Source: Blastococcus xanthinilyticus (GTDB taxonomy: Bacteria > Actinomycetota > Actinomycetes > Mycobacteriales > Geodermatophilaceae). From it: a DNA stretch of 64,000 nucleotides. Shown here one piece after another: positions 1 to 9,923 of this stretch. Numbering within the stretch: position 1 is the first letter of the stretch; each line of letters opens with the position of its first letter. The notes below the pieces were generated by a model, which saw only the letters and a list, made by a program, of their open reading frames with translations, made no database searches and had not been told where the DNA came from. The stretch covers positions 124,001 to 188,000 of the forward strand of contig NZ_VNHW01000003.1 of assembly GCF_008124835.1 (NCBI RefSeq), in the 5' to 3' direction. The position numbers and the translations under genes are program-made.

Positions 1-782
1 TGCTCCAGGCGCTGCTCGAGCGCGGCATCCGCCCCGACCTGGTCGTCGGGACGTCGGTGGGCGCCATCAACGGCGCCGTCGTCGCCGCCGATCCCACGCC
101 GGACGCGGTGGACCGGCTGCGCGTGGTCTGGGGGGACCTCGCCTCGCAGCGGGTGTTCGCGGGGTCCGTGCTGCGGCGGATGAGCACGCTGGTGCGCACC
201 CGCACCCACCTGCACGCGCGGGAGCCGCTGCGCGAGCTGCTGCTGGCCCACCTGCCGGTCCGGACTTTCGCCGAGCTGGCCGTGCCCTTCCAGTGCGTGG
301 CGGCCAGCATCGAGCGGGCCGCCGAGCGGTGGTTCAGCGACGGCGCGCTGGTCGATGCGGTGCTCGCCTCCTGCGCCGTCCCCGGTCTGCTGCCGCCGGT
401 GGAGCTCGCCGGCGAGCACTACGTCGACGGCGGGCTGGTGCACAGCATCCCGGTCGGCCGGGCGGTCGCGCTGGGTGCCGGGACGATCTACGTGCTGCAC
501 GTCGGGCGGATCGACCGCCCGCTGCGGCCACCGGCGCAGCCGTGGGAGGTCGCCCTGGTCGCCTTCGAGATCGCCCGCCGGCACCGGTTCGCCGCCGACC
601 TCGCGGCGCTGCCCGCCGACGTGACGGTGCACGTGCTACCCGCCGGGGACGCGGAGCCGCCGGGCACGGGCAACCTCCGCTACCGCGACTTCTCCGGGGC
701 CCCCGAGAGGATCGAGCGGGCGTACGTCGCGGCCCGCCGCCACCTGGACGGGATCGCCGCCCCGGGAAGCACGGGCGCCTGA
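1..782 (+). CDS. Patatin-like phospholipase / RssA-type serine hydrolase, 5' end outside window
   Basis: The reading frame is open from the window edge, so the start codon lies upstream. The first visible residues carry the nucleophile elbow GTSVG (a GXSXG box, serine near base 54). The second half of the Ser-Asp dyad is the DGG box in YVDGGLVHSIPV around bases 421-455. These two motifs in this order define patatin-like acyl hydrolases, which cleave fatty acyl esters of lipids. The oxyanion glycine-rich box that should precede GXSXG is missing only because the gene is cut. No signal peptide or membrane segment is visible in the part seen. It ends one base before a PlsC-like acyltransferase, so lipid deacylation and reacylation may be co-transcribed. 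Substrate is unknown. Confidence 0.88.
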   Translation, partial: LQALLERGIRPDLVVGTSVGAINGAVVAADPTPDAVDRLRVVWGDLASQRVFAGSVLRRMSTLVRTRTHLHAREPLRELLLAHLPVRTFAELAVPFQCVAASIERAAERWFSDGALVDAVLASCAVPGLLPPVELAGEHYVDGGLVHSIPVGRAVALGAGTIYVLHVGRIDRPLRPPAQPWEVALVAFEIARRHRFAADLAALPADVTVHVLPAGDAEPPGTGNLRYRDFSGAPERIERAYVAARRHLDGIAAPGSTGA

Positions 783-783
783 C

Positions 784-1830
784 GTGCTGCCCCCGCGCCG
801 GGTCCGCCGGCTGACCGGTCCGCTCCTCCTCGGTGTCCTGCTGGGCTCGGTGGTGCTGCTGCCCGCCCTGGTGCTGGTCGCGGCGGTCGCCTCGGCGTTC
901 CTGCCCGGTCGCTGGCGGGCCCTCCGGCTGCTCTGCTTCGCCCTCGTCTACCTGGCCCTGGAGGTGGCCGGGCAGGTCGCGGCGGCGGTGCTCTGGGTGC
1001 TCGGCGGCTTCGGCCGCCGAGCGGACGGCCCGACGTCCCGGGCGGCCCACTACACCGTGCTGCGCCTACTGCTCGACGTGCTCATGCGGGTGGCGCAGCG
1101 GCTGTTCGCCCTGCGGCTGGTCACCGACGGGGCGTCCTGGTCGCCGCTGGACGACGGGCTGCCCGGCTCGACCAACGCCATGGTGGTGCTCTCCCGGCAC
1201 GCCGGCCCGGGGGACTCGCTCCTCCTCGTGCACACGCTGATGAGCCGGGACCACCTGCGCCGGCCGCGGATCGTGCTCAAGGACGTCCTGCAGCTGGACC
1301 CGCTGATCGACGTCTACCTCAACCGGCTGCCCAACCACTTCGTGGCGGCGGGCCCCGGGGCGGGGCGCAGCTCCGTCGCCGCGATCACCGACCTCGCCTC
1401 CGACCTGGGCGAGGAGGACGCGCTGCTGATCTTCCCGGAGGGCGCGAACTTCACCGCACGGCGCCGGGTCCGGGCCATCCAGCGGCTCCGCGAGCGCGGT
1501 CTGCTCGGGGCGATGCGCCGGGCGCAGGCGATGCGGCACGTGCTGCCGCCCCGTCCCGCGGGCGTCACGGCCGCGCTCCGCGCGGCACCGCACGCCGACG
1601 TCGTCTTCGTCGCGCACACCGGGCTGGAGCACCTGAGCACGGTGCGCGACGTCTGGCGGGCCCTGCCGATGGACAAGACCCTGCACCTGCGCTGGTGGTT
1701 CGTCCCGGCCGCCGAGGTGCCGCGCGGGGAGGCCGAGCAGACCGACTGGCTCTACGGCTGGTGGGCGACCATCGACGACTGGATCGAGGCGACGCGCGCC
1801 GGGGACCCGGCGCGCCCCGGGAGCCCCTGA
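784..1830 (+). CDS. 1-acyl-glycerol-3-phosphate acyltransferase (PlsC)-like membrane protein
   Basis: This 348-residue protein begins at a GTG one base after the patatin stop. Residues about 12-75 form two hydrophobic membrane segments. The acyltransferase block follows: RHAGPGDS around residue 139 corresponds to the HX4D catalytic motif, and IFPEGANFT around residue 216 corresponds to the EGTR/FPEG substrate-binding motif. Both are diverged from textbook PlsC (HAGPGD rather than NHXSXXD), so the acyl acceptor may not be lysophosphatidate. The last third contains a soluble region with TGLEHL and a tryptophan-rich stretch. Its position directly behind a lipase suggests membrane lipid remodelling, which is inference from context. 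Confidence 0.78.
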   Translation: MLPPRRVRRLTGPLLLGVLLGSVVLLPALVLVAAVASAFLPGRWRALRLLCFALVYLALEVAGQVAAAVLWVLGGFGRRADGPTSRAAHYTVLRLLLDVLMRVAQRLFALRLVTDGASWSPLDDGLPGSTNAMVVLSRHAGPGDSLLLVHTLMSRDHLRRPRIVLKDVLQLDPLIDVYLNRLPNHFVAAGPGAGRSSVAAITDLASDLGEEDALLIFPEGANFTARRRVRAIQRLRERGLLGAMRRAQAMRHVLPPRPAGVTAALRAAPHADVVFVAHTGLEHLSTVRDVWRALPMDKTLHLRWWFVPAAEVPRGEAEQTDWLYGWWATIDDWIEATRAGDPARPGSP

Positions 1831-1977
1831 CCCCACCCGGCCCGGGACGCCTGTGGCGGGTGGGACGAGCGGACGGCCGGGACCGGTTCCGGTGGACTTC
1901 ACGGCTCCGCGGACGAAACAGGAGACGGGGTCGGCGTGGCCCCGTTCGGTCGGACCCGACCTATCGAGGAGTGCTGC

Positions 1978-4788
1978 ATGGCGCCGAGCTCGTCCGCCCC
2001 GTCTACCCAGGAGCTGTCAGAGCTGCGCGGCATCGTCGACGTCGTCCGCAGGGCCATGGCGGTGATCGAGTTCTCCCCGGACGGCACCGTGCTGACCGCC
2101 AGCCCGTCGTTCCTGGGCGCCATGGGCTACACGCTCGAGGAGGTGCGCGGCCAGCACCACCGCATGTTCTGCGAGCCCGCGCTGGTCGCCGACGACGAGT
2201 ACGCCGACTTCTGGCGACGCGTCGGCGGCGGGCAGTTCGAGAGCGGCGTCTACAAGCGGCTGGCCAAGGGGGGCCGGGAGGTGTGGCTGCGGGCCACCTA
2301 CATCCCGATCACCGATGCGGCGGGCAGCACGGTGAAGGTGCTCGCCCTGGGCACCGACATCACCGAGGTCAAGCTCGCCGCCCTCGAGCGGGAGAGCCAG
2401 GCGGTGGCGATCGACCGCTCGCAGGCGGTGATCGAGTTCGCGCTCGACGGCACCGTCCTCACCGCCAACCAGAACTTCCTGGACGCCATGGGCTACCGGC
2501 TGGCCGAGGTCCGCGGCAAGCACCACCGGATGTTCTGCGAGCCGGCGCTGGTCGCCGGCGCCGAGTACGCCGAGTTCTGGCAGCGCCTGGCCGGCGGCCA
2601 GTTCGAGGGTGGGGTGTACAAGCGCCTGGCCAAGGGCGGCCGGGAGGTGTGGCTGCAGGCCACCTACAACCCGATCCTCGACGAGGACGGCGCCCCGCTC
2701 ACGATCGTGAAGTTCGCCCAGGACATCACCGTCGCCAAGCTCGCCGACGCCGAGTCCCGGGGCAAGGTCGCGGCGATCGACCGGGCGCAGGCGGTGATCG
2801 AGTTCCGCCTCGACGGCACCGTGCTGACCGCGAACAAGAACTTCTGCGAGACCACCGGCTACGCCCTGCACGAGATCCAGGGCAAGCACCACCGGATCTT
2901 CTGCGAGCCGGTGCTGGCGGCCAGCGACGAGTACGCGGAGTTCTGGGCCCGGCTGGGCGCCGGGGGGTACGAGGCGGGGGAGTTCAAGCGGCTCACCAAG
3001 GACGGGCGGGACATCTGGCTGCAGGCGACCTACAACCCGATCCTGGACGACGCCGGCAAGCCGATGAAGATCGTGAAGTTCGCCAGCGACGTCACCGACG
3101 TCAAGTTCGCCGGTGCCGAGGCGCGCGGCAAGGTCGCCGCCATCGACCGGGCGCAGGCGGTCATCGAGTTCGACCTCGCCGGCCGGGTGCTCACCGCGAA
3201 CCAGAACTTCAGCGACACGATGGGCTACGCGGTGGCCGAGATCCGCGGCAAGCACCACCGCATGTTCTGCGACCCTGGCCACGCCACGTCGGAGGAGTAC
3301 GCGGACTTCTGGCGGCGCCTGGGCCAGGGGCAGTACGAGACGGGCGAGTTCAAGCGCCGCGACAAGGACGGGCGCGAGGTGTGGCTGCAGGCGACCTACA
3401 ACCCCATCCTCGACGACTCCGGTCGGGTCGTGAAGATCGTGAAGTTCGCGACCGACATCACCGAGGCCAAGCGCCAGTACAGCGAGTTCACCGGCAAGGT
3501 GGCGGCGATGGAGCGGGCGCAAGCCGTCGTCGAGTTCCAGCTCGACGGCACGGTGCTCACCGCGAATCCCAACTTCCTGGACGTCATGGGGTACTCGCTC
3601 GCCGAGGTGAAGGGCAAGCACCACCGGATCTTCTGCGATCCCGCCCACGCAGACAGCGTCGAGTACCGGCAGTTCTGGGAGAAGCTCGCCGCCGGCGAGT
3701 TCTCCAGCGGTGAGTACCGCCGGGTCGGGAAGGGCGGCCGGGAGATCTGGATCCAGGCCACCTACAACCCGATCCTCGACGCGGACGGCAAGCCGTTCAA
3801 GGTGGTCAAGTTCGCCGTCGACATCACCGCGGGCAAGCTGCGCGCGGCCGAGGTCGAAGCGCGGATCACCGCCGTCGACCGGGCGCAGGCGGTCATCGAG
3901 TTCGACCTCGACGGCAACGTCCTGTCGGCCAACGAGAACTTCCTCCGGACCATGGGCTACTCGATGCGGGAGATCCTGGGCCACCACCACAGCGAGTTCT
4001 GCGACGACGACTACGTCCGCTCCACCGAGTACCGCGACTTCTGGATCCGGCTCGGGAAGGGCGAGGTCCTCGCCGGGCGCTTCCACCGCAAGGGCAAGTA
4101 CGGCCGCGACGTGCACATCCAGGCCACCTACAACCCGGTCCTCGACCTGTCCGGGCGGCCGTTCAAGGTGGTCAAGTTCGCCTACGACGTGACCGCCGAG
4201 GTGCTGCGGGAGGAGCGGATCGCCCGCGCCACCCGTGCGATGACCGCGTCGGTGGGCGACCTCGCCACCTCCATCGAGGAGATCGCCAGCAGCTCGCAGA
4301 CCGCGACCGGGCTGGCCGGCGAGACGCAGGAGAACGCACAGCAGGGCGTGGAGGCGCTGCGGGCGTCGCTCGAGGCCATCGGCCTGATCCAGAAGTCCTC
4401 CAACTCCATCACCGAGATCGTCCGCGTGATGGGGGAGATCGCCAACCAGACCAACCTGCTGGCGTTCAACGCCTCGATCGAGGCCGCCCGCGCCGGGGAG
4501 CACGGGGTGGGCTTCTCGATCGTCGCCGGTGAGGTCCGCAAGCTCGCCGAGCGGTCGTTCGAGGCATCCCAGCAGATCGGCCGGCTGATCGAGGAGTCCG
4601 CCGACCGGGTGGCCCAGGGCTCGCAGGTGTCCCGCCGCGCCGAGGCCGCCTTCGAGCGGATCGTCGACAGCGTCACCCGCACCAACGACACCATCCGGAG
4701 CATCTCGGCCACGACCCAGCAGCAGCAGGCCGCGTCCCGCCAGGTCGACGAGCTCATCGCCGAGCTCACGTCGGCCGACGTGGCGTGA
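1978..4788 (+). CDS. Soluble methyl-accepting chemotaxis protein with six tandem PAS domains
   Basis: The 936-residue protein starts at ATG 1978 behind GAGGAG at 1966-1971; an in-frame GTG at 1936 lacks a comparable site. Residues about 23-755 are six copies of one PAS unit of about 122 residues. Each carries DGTVLTAN-like, MGY, GKHHRxFC and WLQATYNPI blocks; the sixth is most diverged (GHHHSEFC). Residues about 755-936 are a methyl-accepting signalling domain whose hairpin tip, [19 protein letters not shown], lies near residue 823. There is no transmembrane helix and no HAMP domain, so it is a cytosolic receptor of the BdlA/Aer2-like kind. The signalling domain is short and lacks a C-terminal CheR-tethering pentapeptide. 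The ligand or cofactor of the PAS units cannot be told from sequence. Its stop overlaps the start of a triple CheW gene. Confidence 0.92.
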   Translation: MAPSSSAPSTQELSELRGIVDVVRRAMAVIEFSPDGTVLTASPSFLGAMGYTLEEVRGQHHRMFCEPALVADDEYADFWRRVGGGQFESGVYKRLAKGGREVWLRATYIPITDAAGSTVKVLALGTDITEVKLAALERESQAVAIDRSQAVIEFALDGTVLTANQNFLDAMGYRLAEVRGKHHRMFCEPALVAGAEYAEFWQRLAGGQFEGGVYKRLAKGGREVWLQATYNPILDEDGAPLTIVKFAQDITVAKLADAESRGKVAAIDRAQAVIEFRLDGTVLTANKNFCETTGYALHEIQGKHHRIFCEPVLAASDEYAEFWARLGAGGYEAGEFKRLTKDGRDIWLQATYNPILDDAGKPMKIVKFASDVTDVKFAGAEARGKVAAIDRAQAVIEFDLAGRVLTANQNFSDTMGYAVAEIRGKHHRMFCDPGHATSEEYADFWRRLGQGQYETGEFKRRDKDGREVWLQATYNPILDDSGRVVKIVKFATDITEAKRQYSEFTGKVAAMERAQAVVEFQLDGTVLTANPNFLDVMGYSLAEVKGKHHRIFCDPAHADSVEYRQFWEKLAAGEFSSGEYRRVGKGGREIWIQATYNPILDADGKPFKVVKFAVDITAGKLRAAEVEARITAVDRAQAVIEFDLDGNVLSANENFLRTMGYSMREILGHHHSEFCDDDYVRSTEYRDFWIRLGKGEVLAGRFHRKGKYGRDVHIQATYNPVLDLSGRPFKVVKFAYDVTAEVLREERIARATRAMTASVGDLATSIEEIASSSQTATGLAGETQENAQQGVEALRASLEAIGLIQKSSNSITEIVRVMGEIANQTNLLAFNASIEAARAGEHGVGFSIVAGEVRKLAERSFEASQQIGRLIEESADRVAQGSQVSRRAEAAFERIVDSVTRTNDTIRSISATTQQQQAASRQVDELIAELTSADVA

Positions 4789-6329
4789 CGCCGCCGGACG
4801 GGCCGTCCTCCGGCGAGGTCGTGTACGGCCTCCTCCGGATGGCGGACATGGACGTCGCCCTGCCGCTGTCGGCGCTGCGCGAGGTCGTCCCGTGCCCCCT
4901 GGAGCTCTCCGGGCTGCCGGCCGCGGCCCCGGGACTGCTGGGGGCGCTGGAGCTGCGCAGGCTGGTGCTGCCGGTCCTGGACCTGGCGGCGGTGCTGGGC
5001 CGGCCGGCTCCGCGGCGACCCGAGCAGGTCGTCGTCGTCGCCTCCTCCGGCGGGCAGGTGCTCGGGTTGCTCGCCGACGAGGTGCGCGGCATCTGCCAGG
5101 TCCCCGGGGAGGCGCTGGTCGCCGCCCGGACCGAAACCGGCGGCCTGCTCTTCTCCGCCACCTTCCGCCACCCCGGGACGGGGCAGGCGTACAGCGTCCT
5201 GGACGCGGCGGCGATCCTCGGACTCCCGGGGGTCCCCACGGTGACCGACGTGACCCGGGACCCGACCTCGGTCGGCGGTGCCGGGAACGGCGTGCGCCGC
5301 CGGACCCTGACGGTGCTGCGCTGCGGGCCTTACCGCTTCGCCGTCGACGCCGCGCACGTGCACACCACGCTGCCCACGCCGGACCTGCGGCCCTCGGTGC
5401 TGACCGGCCGGCTGTGCCGCGGGGTGGTCGACTTCTCCGACCGGGAGGTGCCGGTCGTGGACCCGCTGGCCCTCCTGGGACTCGGCGAGCTCGCCCCGCA
5501 GGAGATGGGCGCCGGGCTCGTGCTCGACCTGGGGCCGGGCTACGTGGCCCTCGCGCTGAGCGAGCTCCTCGAGCTCGTCGACGTACCGGACGACGACGTG
5601 CTGCCCACACCGCCGTTCGCGACGCCGCGGCCGGACGTCCTCGCCGGCATGCTGGCCGTCGACGGCCTGGGCGACTGCCTGGTCCTCGACGGGCCCGCGC
5701 TGCTGGCGGATCCCGATCTCACCGGCTTCGCCTCGGTGAACACCGCGCTGACCAGCGGCCCCGTCCAGCAGGACGACGTGCCCTCGGTGGCGGCGGCCGT
5801 GGCCGGCGGGGCGCCCTCCTACCTGGTCTTCTCCATCGGCGTGGACCTCGTGGCACCCCTGGACCAGGTCGCGGAGATCCTGCCGTTCCCGGGGGCCCTG
5901 ACCGCCACCGCCGTGGAGGGCGTGCTCGGCCTGGTCACGCACCGCCGGGCTGCCGTCCCGGTGCTGTGCCTGGCCACGCTGCTCGGCCGCACCGAGCGCC
6001 CGGTGGGCGCCGCCACCTGCCTGCTGCTGGTCGACGTGGCCGGCTGCCCGGTCGCGTTCGCCGTCGATGCGCTCCGCACCATCGCGCCCCTGACCTGGAC
6101 CGACCCGGAGCAGGTCGTCCGCGGGCCGGCCGCCGAGCGCGGCGCGAGCCTGCGGTCGGCCCCGCTGGTCCGGGTGGGCGAGGATCCCCGGCTGCTCCCG
6201 GAACTGGACCTGCGCGCCGTCGCGCGGCGGCTCCAGGGCCGGCCGGCTCCGTCGCCGACCCCGGCTCCGGGTCCCCGCGGGGCGCCGCCTTGGTCCCCGG
6301 CCGCGTCGGCGGGCAGACTGCCGGTGTGA
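4785..6329 (+). CDS. Triple CheW-domain chemotaxis coupling protein
   Basis: The 514-residue protein starts at a GTG inside the receptor stop (GTGA at 4785-4788), implying translational coupling. It holds three CheW-like beta-barrel units, at about residues 10-145, 165-310 and 345-485. Each shows the family pattern of a hydrophobic strand with A/F-x-P/V-D, then a V-x-E-V/I segment and a G-x-V/L-x-x-R/G-x-x-V-P-V-L-D-L core; for example [15 protein letters not shown] and [16 protein letters not shown]. CheW proteins couple receptors to the CheA kinase; multi-CheW proteins without a kinase domain are known scaffolds. No CheA, CheY, CheR or CheB gene is in the window, so partners must be encoded elsewhere. 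It overlaps the phospholipase D gene by four bases. Confidence 0.85.
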   Translation: MTPPDGPSSGEVVYGLLRMADMDVALPLSALREVVPCPLELSGLPAAAPGLLGALELRRLVLPVLDLAAVLGRPAPRRPEQVVVVASSGGQVLGLLADEVRGICQVPGEALVAARTETGGLLFSATFRHPGTGQAYSVLDAAAILGLPGVPTVTDVTRDPTSVGGAGNGVRRRTLTVLRCGPYRFAVDAAHVHTTLPTPDLRPSVLTGRLCRGVVDFSDREVPVVDPLALLGLGELAPQEMGAGLVLDLGPGYVALALSELLELVDVPDDDVLPTPPFATPRPDVLAGMLAVDGLGDCLVLDGPALLADPDLTGFASVNTALTSGPVQQDDVPSVAAAVAGGAPSYLVFSIGVDLVAPLDQVAEILPFPGALTATAVEGVLGLVTHRRAAVPVLCLATLLGRTERPVGAATCLLLVDVAGCPVAFAVDALRTIAPLTWTDPEQVVRGPAAERGASLRSAPLVRVGEDPRLLPELDLRAVARRLQGRPAPSPTPAPGPRGAPPWSPAASAGRLPV

Positions 6330-7906
6330 CGGCAGGTGGGGAGGCGACGACCGAGCCCGCGACCGATCCGGGCCTGCCGGTGGTCGTACCCGGCGGTGCG
6401 GCGGACGAGGGCGGGCCGGAGCAGGGGGCGCCGCTGCTCATCCCGGGCGAGACCTGCTGGCGGATCGAGCGGGCCGACCGCTTCGCCGTCTTCGTCGACG
6501 CGGCCGGCTACTTCGCCACCCTGAAGCGGGCCGTGGCCGGCGCGCAGCGCCGGGTGCTGTTCATCGGGTGGGACTTCGATCCGCGGATCCGCCTCGACCC
6601 GCTCGCCGGCGGGCGGCCGGACGACGACCGCCTGGGCGCGGTGCTGGAGGAGGCCGTGGCCCGCAACCCGCGGCTGGAGATCCGGGTCCTCCAGTGGGAC
6701 CTGGGCATGCTGCGGGCCCTGGGCCGGGGCCTGCAGCCGATCGTGCTGCTCGACCGGCGCACGCCCGACCGGCTCACGTTCGCCGTCGACACCCACCACC
6801 CGGTCGGTGGCGCGCACCACCAGAAGATCGTGGTCGTCGACGACTGCCTGGCCTTCGCCGGTGGCATCGACGTCACCGCCGACCGCTGGGACACCTCCGA
6901 CCACGCCGACGACAACCCGCACCGGCGCCGTCCGGCCGCCGGCCGCGCCGAGGGCCGGGCGACCGGGCCGTGGCACGACGCGACCAGCATGATGACCGGC
7001 CCGGCGGCCCGTGCGGTCGCCGAGCTCGCCCGCGACCGGTGGGAGAGCGGCACGGGGGACCGGCTCGAGCCGATCGCCGAGGCGCGGGACTGCTGGCCCG
7101 CGGACGTCGAGCCGCTGCTCACCGACGTCGACGTCGCCATCGCGCGCACCCGGCCGGAGCACGGCGAGGCTGCGCTGGTCCACGAGATTGAGCTGCTGTG
7201 GCTCGCCACGATCGCCGCGGCCCGCCGGTCGCTGTACGTGGAGAGCCAGTACTTCGCCTCGCACCGGATCGCCGAGGCGATCGCCTCGCGGCTGCGGGAG
7301 CCGGACGGCCCGGACGTCGTCGTGGTCAACCCCGAGACCGCCGACGGCTGGCTGTCGGAGAAGGCGATGGGCACCGCGCGCGCCCGGGTGCTCGAGCTGG
7401 TCCGGGAGGCCGACGTGCACGACCGGTTCCGGCTCTACACGCCGGTGACCGCACGGCGCGAGCCGATCTACGTGCACGCCAAGGTGACCGTGGTCGACGA
7501 CCGCCTGCTGCGCCTGGGGTCGAGCAACCTGAACAACCGCTCGATGGGCCTGGACACCGAGTGCGACCTGGCGATCGAGGCGGTCGAGGGGCGCCCCGGC
7601 GCCGACGACCTGTCCGCCACCATCGTCGGCTTCCGCGACGGGCTGCTCGCCGAGCACCTGGGCTGCACGCCGGCCGAGGTCACCGCCGCGGTGGCCGAGA
7701 CCGGCTCCCTGGTGCGGGGCATCGAGCGGCTGCGCCGGCCGACCGGCCGCTCGCTGGTCCCGTTCGAGCCTCCCCGGCTCGGCCCGGCCGACCGGGCGCT
7801 CGCCGAGTCCGAGGTGATGGACCCGGAGAAGACGCCGAACCGGTGGCGCCGGGTCGAGCGCTTCTTCGCCCGCCGCCGGCGGCCGGGCAGCCGCGTCCGC
7901 GCCTGA
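6326..7906 (+). CDS. Phospholipase D / cardiolipin synthase-like protein
   Basis: The start GTG at 6326 overlaps the CheW-protein stop as GTGA, and gives 526 residues. Two HKD motifs mark the PLD superfamily: HHQKIVVVDD near residue 170 and VHAKVTVVDDRLLRLGSSN near residue 385, the second followed by NNRSMGLDTE, typical of the eukaryotic-like PLD group. Such enzymes transfer phosphatidyl groups, hydrolysing phospholipids or making cardiolipin. No signal peptide or membrane helix is evident, though the first 40 residues are low-complexity and acidic and the C-terminus is very basic (RRRRPGSRVRA), which could bind anionic membranes. Being the third gene of a chemoreceptor operon is unusual for this family. 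Confidence 0.88.
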   Translation: MTAGGEATTEPATDPGLPVVVPGGAADEGGPEQGAPLLIPGETCWRIERADRFAVFVDAAGYFATLKRAVAGAQRRVLFIGWDFDPRIRLDPLAGGRPDDDRLGAVLEEAVARNPRLEIRVLQWDLGMLRALGRGLQPIVLLDRRTPDRLTFAVDTHHPVGGAHHQKIVVVDDCLAFAGGIDVTADRWDTSDHADDNPHRRRPAAGRAEGRATGPWHDATSMMTGPAARAVAELARDRWESGTGDRLEPIAEARDCWPADVEPLLTDVDVAIARTRPEHGEAALVHEIELLWLATIAAARRSLYVESQYFASHRIAEAIASRLREPDGPDVVVVNPETADGWLSEKAMGTARARVLELVREADVHDRFRLYTPVTARREPIYVHAKVTVVDDRLLRLGSSNLNNRSMGLDTECDLAIEAVEGRPGADDLSATIVGFRDGLLAEHLGCTPAEVTAAVAETGSLVRGIERLRRPTGRSLVPFEPPRLGPADRALAESEVMDPEKTPNRWRRVERFFARRRRPGSRVRA

Positions 7907-7994
7907 CGCCTCGCCGTCCACGGTGGGCGGGAGCGGGGCGGCCGTGCGCCGGCGCCTTGTCGTGGCGGGCGATCACCGGAAGGGTGTCCGACGC

Positions 7995-8016
7995 CGCCGT
8001 GACGCCGGTCACGGCG
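7995..8016. promoter_or_regulatory. Inverted repeat with CRP/GlxR-like core upstream of serine hydrolase gene
   Basis: CGCCGTGAC and GTCACGGCG form nine-base perfect arms around GCCG. The core CGTGA-N6-TCACG (7998-8013) resembles the CRP-family consensus TGTGA-N6-TCACA. It lies 45 bases before the start of the beta-lactamase-like gene, a sensible place for an operator. Binding is inferred; a transcript hairpin is the alternative. Confidence 0.45.
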
Positions 8017-8060
8017 CCGGCCGAGGTGAGCCCGGCCGCCGTCCGATCCCGGGAGCTGGC

Positions 8061-9218
8061 ATGGACCCCAGAGCCGTCGACGCCGTCCTGACCGAAGCCG
8101 TGGCACGCGGAGCGGTGCCCAACGCCGTGGTCGTCGCTGCCGACCGCGACGGACCGGTCCTGGAGAGCGCCGCCGGACCGCGGGTCGCCGGGACGGACGA
8201 GCCGGTCACCGCCGGCACCCACTTCCGGATCATGTCGATGACGAAGATGGTCGCGACGGTGGTGGCGCTGCAGCAGGTGGAGCGGGGCGCGCTCGACCTC
8301 GACGCCCCGGTGGCGGAGTACTGCCCCGAGTGGGCCCAGCTGCAGGTGCTCGACGGTTTCGACGGGGACGTGCCGCGCCTGCGGCCGCCCGCCGCGACGG
8401 CGACGGTGCGCCACCTGCTCACCCACACGAGCGGGCTGGGGTACTGGTTCTTCAACGCCGACCTGCTGCGCTGGGAGACGGTGACCGGCACCCCCAACGT
8501 GCTCTCGGGGTCGAACGTCGTCTTCGGGGCGCCGCTGCTCGCCGACCCCGGCACCCGGCTCGAGTACGGCATCAACACCGACTGGCTGGGCAAGGTGGTC
8601 GAGGCGGCCGGCGGCCTGGCCCTCGACGTCGCGGTGAAGGAGGGCGTCACCGGGCCGCTGGGCATGGACGACACCTCTTTCTCGCCCGGCGCCGAGCAGC
8701 GGGCGAACTGCGTGCCGGTGCACATGCGCGGCCCGGACGGCGCCTGGCAGCCCAGCGAGCTGGACCTGCACCCCGAGCCCGAGTACTTCGCCGGTGGCCA
8801 CGGGCTGTACTCGACGCCGCGGGACTACCTGCGCTTCCAGCGCGCGCTGCTCGGGAACGGCGCGGTGGACGGCGTCCGGATCCTGAAGGCCGAGACCGTC
8901 GACGCGGCGTTTCGCAACCAGATCGGCGACCTCGACTTCCCGGCCACCATCGCCAGCGCGGACCCCGGCTCGACGGCCGACTTCAGTGCCGGCCCGGGCC
9001 ACAAGTGGGGCTACGGGCTGCTGCTCAACACCGCGGACCTCCCCGGGCGCCGGCGCGCGGGCAGCGGCGCGTGGGCGGGGCTGTGCAACACCCACTTCTG
9101 GGTCGACCGGACGACCGGCATCACCGCGGCGGTCTACACCCAGACCCTGCCGTTCGTCGCCCCCGACGTGCACCAGGTCTACCTCGACGTGGAGACCGCG
9201 ATCTACGGCGCGCTGTGA
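8061..9218 (+). CDS. Serine hydrolase of the beta-lactamase class C / esterase EstB family
   Basis: The 385-residue protein starts at ATG 8061 behind GGGAG at 8051-8055. The catalytic Ser-x-x-Lys is SMTK at residues 59-62. Further motifs are LEYGINTDWLG, in the place of the family Tyr-x-Asn, and GHKWGYG near the C-terminus, in the place of the KTG/HxG box. No signal peptide is seen, unlike true secreted beta-lactamases, so a cytosolic esterase or peptidase is more likely than antibiotic resistance. The stop overlaps the next start (GTGA at 9215-9218), coupling it to a GyrI-like protein. A strong inverted repeat lies just upstream and may control it. Confidence 0.85.
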   Translation: MDPRAVDAVLTEAVARGAVPNAVVVAADRDGPVLESAAGPRVAGTDEPVTAGTHFRIMSMTKMVATVVALQQVERGALDLDAPVAEYCPEWAQLQVLDGFDGDVPRLRPPAATATVRHLLTHTSGLGYWFFNADLLRWETVTGTPNVLSGSNVVFGAPLLADPGTRLEYGINTDWLGKVVEAAGGLALDVAVKEGVTGPLGMDDTSFSPGAEQRANCVPVHMRGPDGAWQPSELDLHPEPEYFAGGHGLYSTPRDYLRFQRALLGNGAVDGVRILKAETVDAAFRNQIGDLDFPATIASADPGSTADFSAGPGHKWGYGLLLNTADLPGRRRAGSGAWAGLCNTHFWVDRTTGITAAVYTQTLPFVAPDVHQVYLDVETAIYGAL

Positions 9219-9871
9219 CCGCGGCCGCGGGCACCCGCCCGGAGGGCCCGGCGGGCACCTACGACGTGAAGAAGGCGCACCGGCGCCTCTACGCGCCGAA
9301 GCCGGGCGGCTTCGAGGTGGTCGACGTGCCCGAGCTGGCGTTCCTCGCGGTCGACGGCGCGGGCGATCCGAACACCTCCGCCGACTACCGCGCGGCGGTG
9401 GAGGCGCTGTACACGGCGTCCTACGCGATCCGGGCCGCGGCGAAGGCGACGCTGGGCCGGGTGCACACGGTGGCGCCGCTGGAAGGACTCTGGTCGGCGG
9501 CGGACCTGTCGGTCTTCCGCACCCGGGACAAGGGTGCCTGGCAGTGGACCATGATGATCGCCCAGCCCGACTGGATCGAGCCCGGGCTGGTCGACGGTGC
9601 CCTGGCCGGCGTCCGGGGGAAGAAGCAGCTGCCCGCGCTCGAGCTGCTCCGCTTCGAGCGCGTCACCGAGGGCACCAGCGTGCAGACCCTGCACCTCGGA
9701 CCGTACGACGACGAGGGGCCGGTGCTCGCCCGGCTGCACGAGGAGTTCCTGCCCGCCCACGGCCTCGCCATGACCGGCCGCCACCACGAGATCTACCTCT
9801 CCGACCCCCGCCGGACCGAGCCGGCCAGGCTGCGCACCGTCCTGCGCCAGCCCGTGACGGCGGCCCGCTGA
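9215..9871 (+). CDS. GyrI-like small-molecule-binding domain protein
   Basis: This 218-residue protein is translationally coupled to the preceding hydrolase by a GTGA overlap. The sequence begins with a TYDVKKAHRRLYAP segment and continues with PELAFLAVDGAGDPNTS, a pattern of standalone GyrI-like (SOUL/BmrR effector-binding fold) proteins in actinomycetes. A later block, VQTLHLGPYDDEGPVLARLH, matches the second half of the fold. Such domains bind small hydrophobic or cationic molecules; some hydrolyse esters. There is no DNA-binding domain, so it is not a transcription factor by itself. Linkage with a serine esterase suggests shared handling of a xenobiotic, which is inference. Confidence 0.75.
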   Translation: MTAAAGTRPEGPAGTYDVKKAHRRLYAPKPGGFEVVDVPELAFLAVDGAGDPNTSADYRAAVEALYTASYAIRAAAKATLGRVHTVAPLEGLWSAADLSVFRTRDKGAWQWTMMIAQPDWIEPGLVDGALAGVRGKKQLPALELLRFERVTEGTSVQTLHLGPYDDEGPVLARLHEEFLPAHGLAMTGRHHEIYLSDPRRTEPARLRTVLRQPVTAAR

Positions 9872-9923
9872 GCGGTCGGCCCGGTCCCGGAAGGCGACCG
9901 GGGTGTTCCCGGTTGGCCCCCGT

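Noticed and set aside
2017-5610. Very long open frame on the minus strand opposite the chemoreceptor and CheW genes (about 1200 codons)
   Set aside because: It mirrors the plus-strand genes through GC bias: low-complexity Arg/Gly/Pro protein, repeats that mirror the PAS repeats, no ribosome site. The plus-strand proteins have clear families.
8061-9218. Beta-lactam resistance gene
   Set aside because: The SxxK protein lacks a signal peptide and the typical KTG and YxN forms, and is coupled to a GyrI-like protein; an esterase is more likely.
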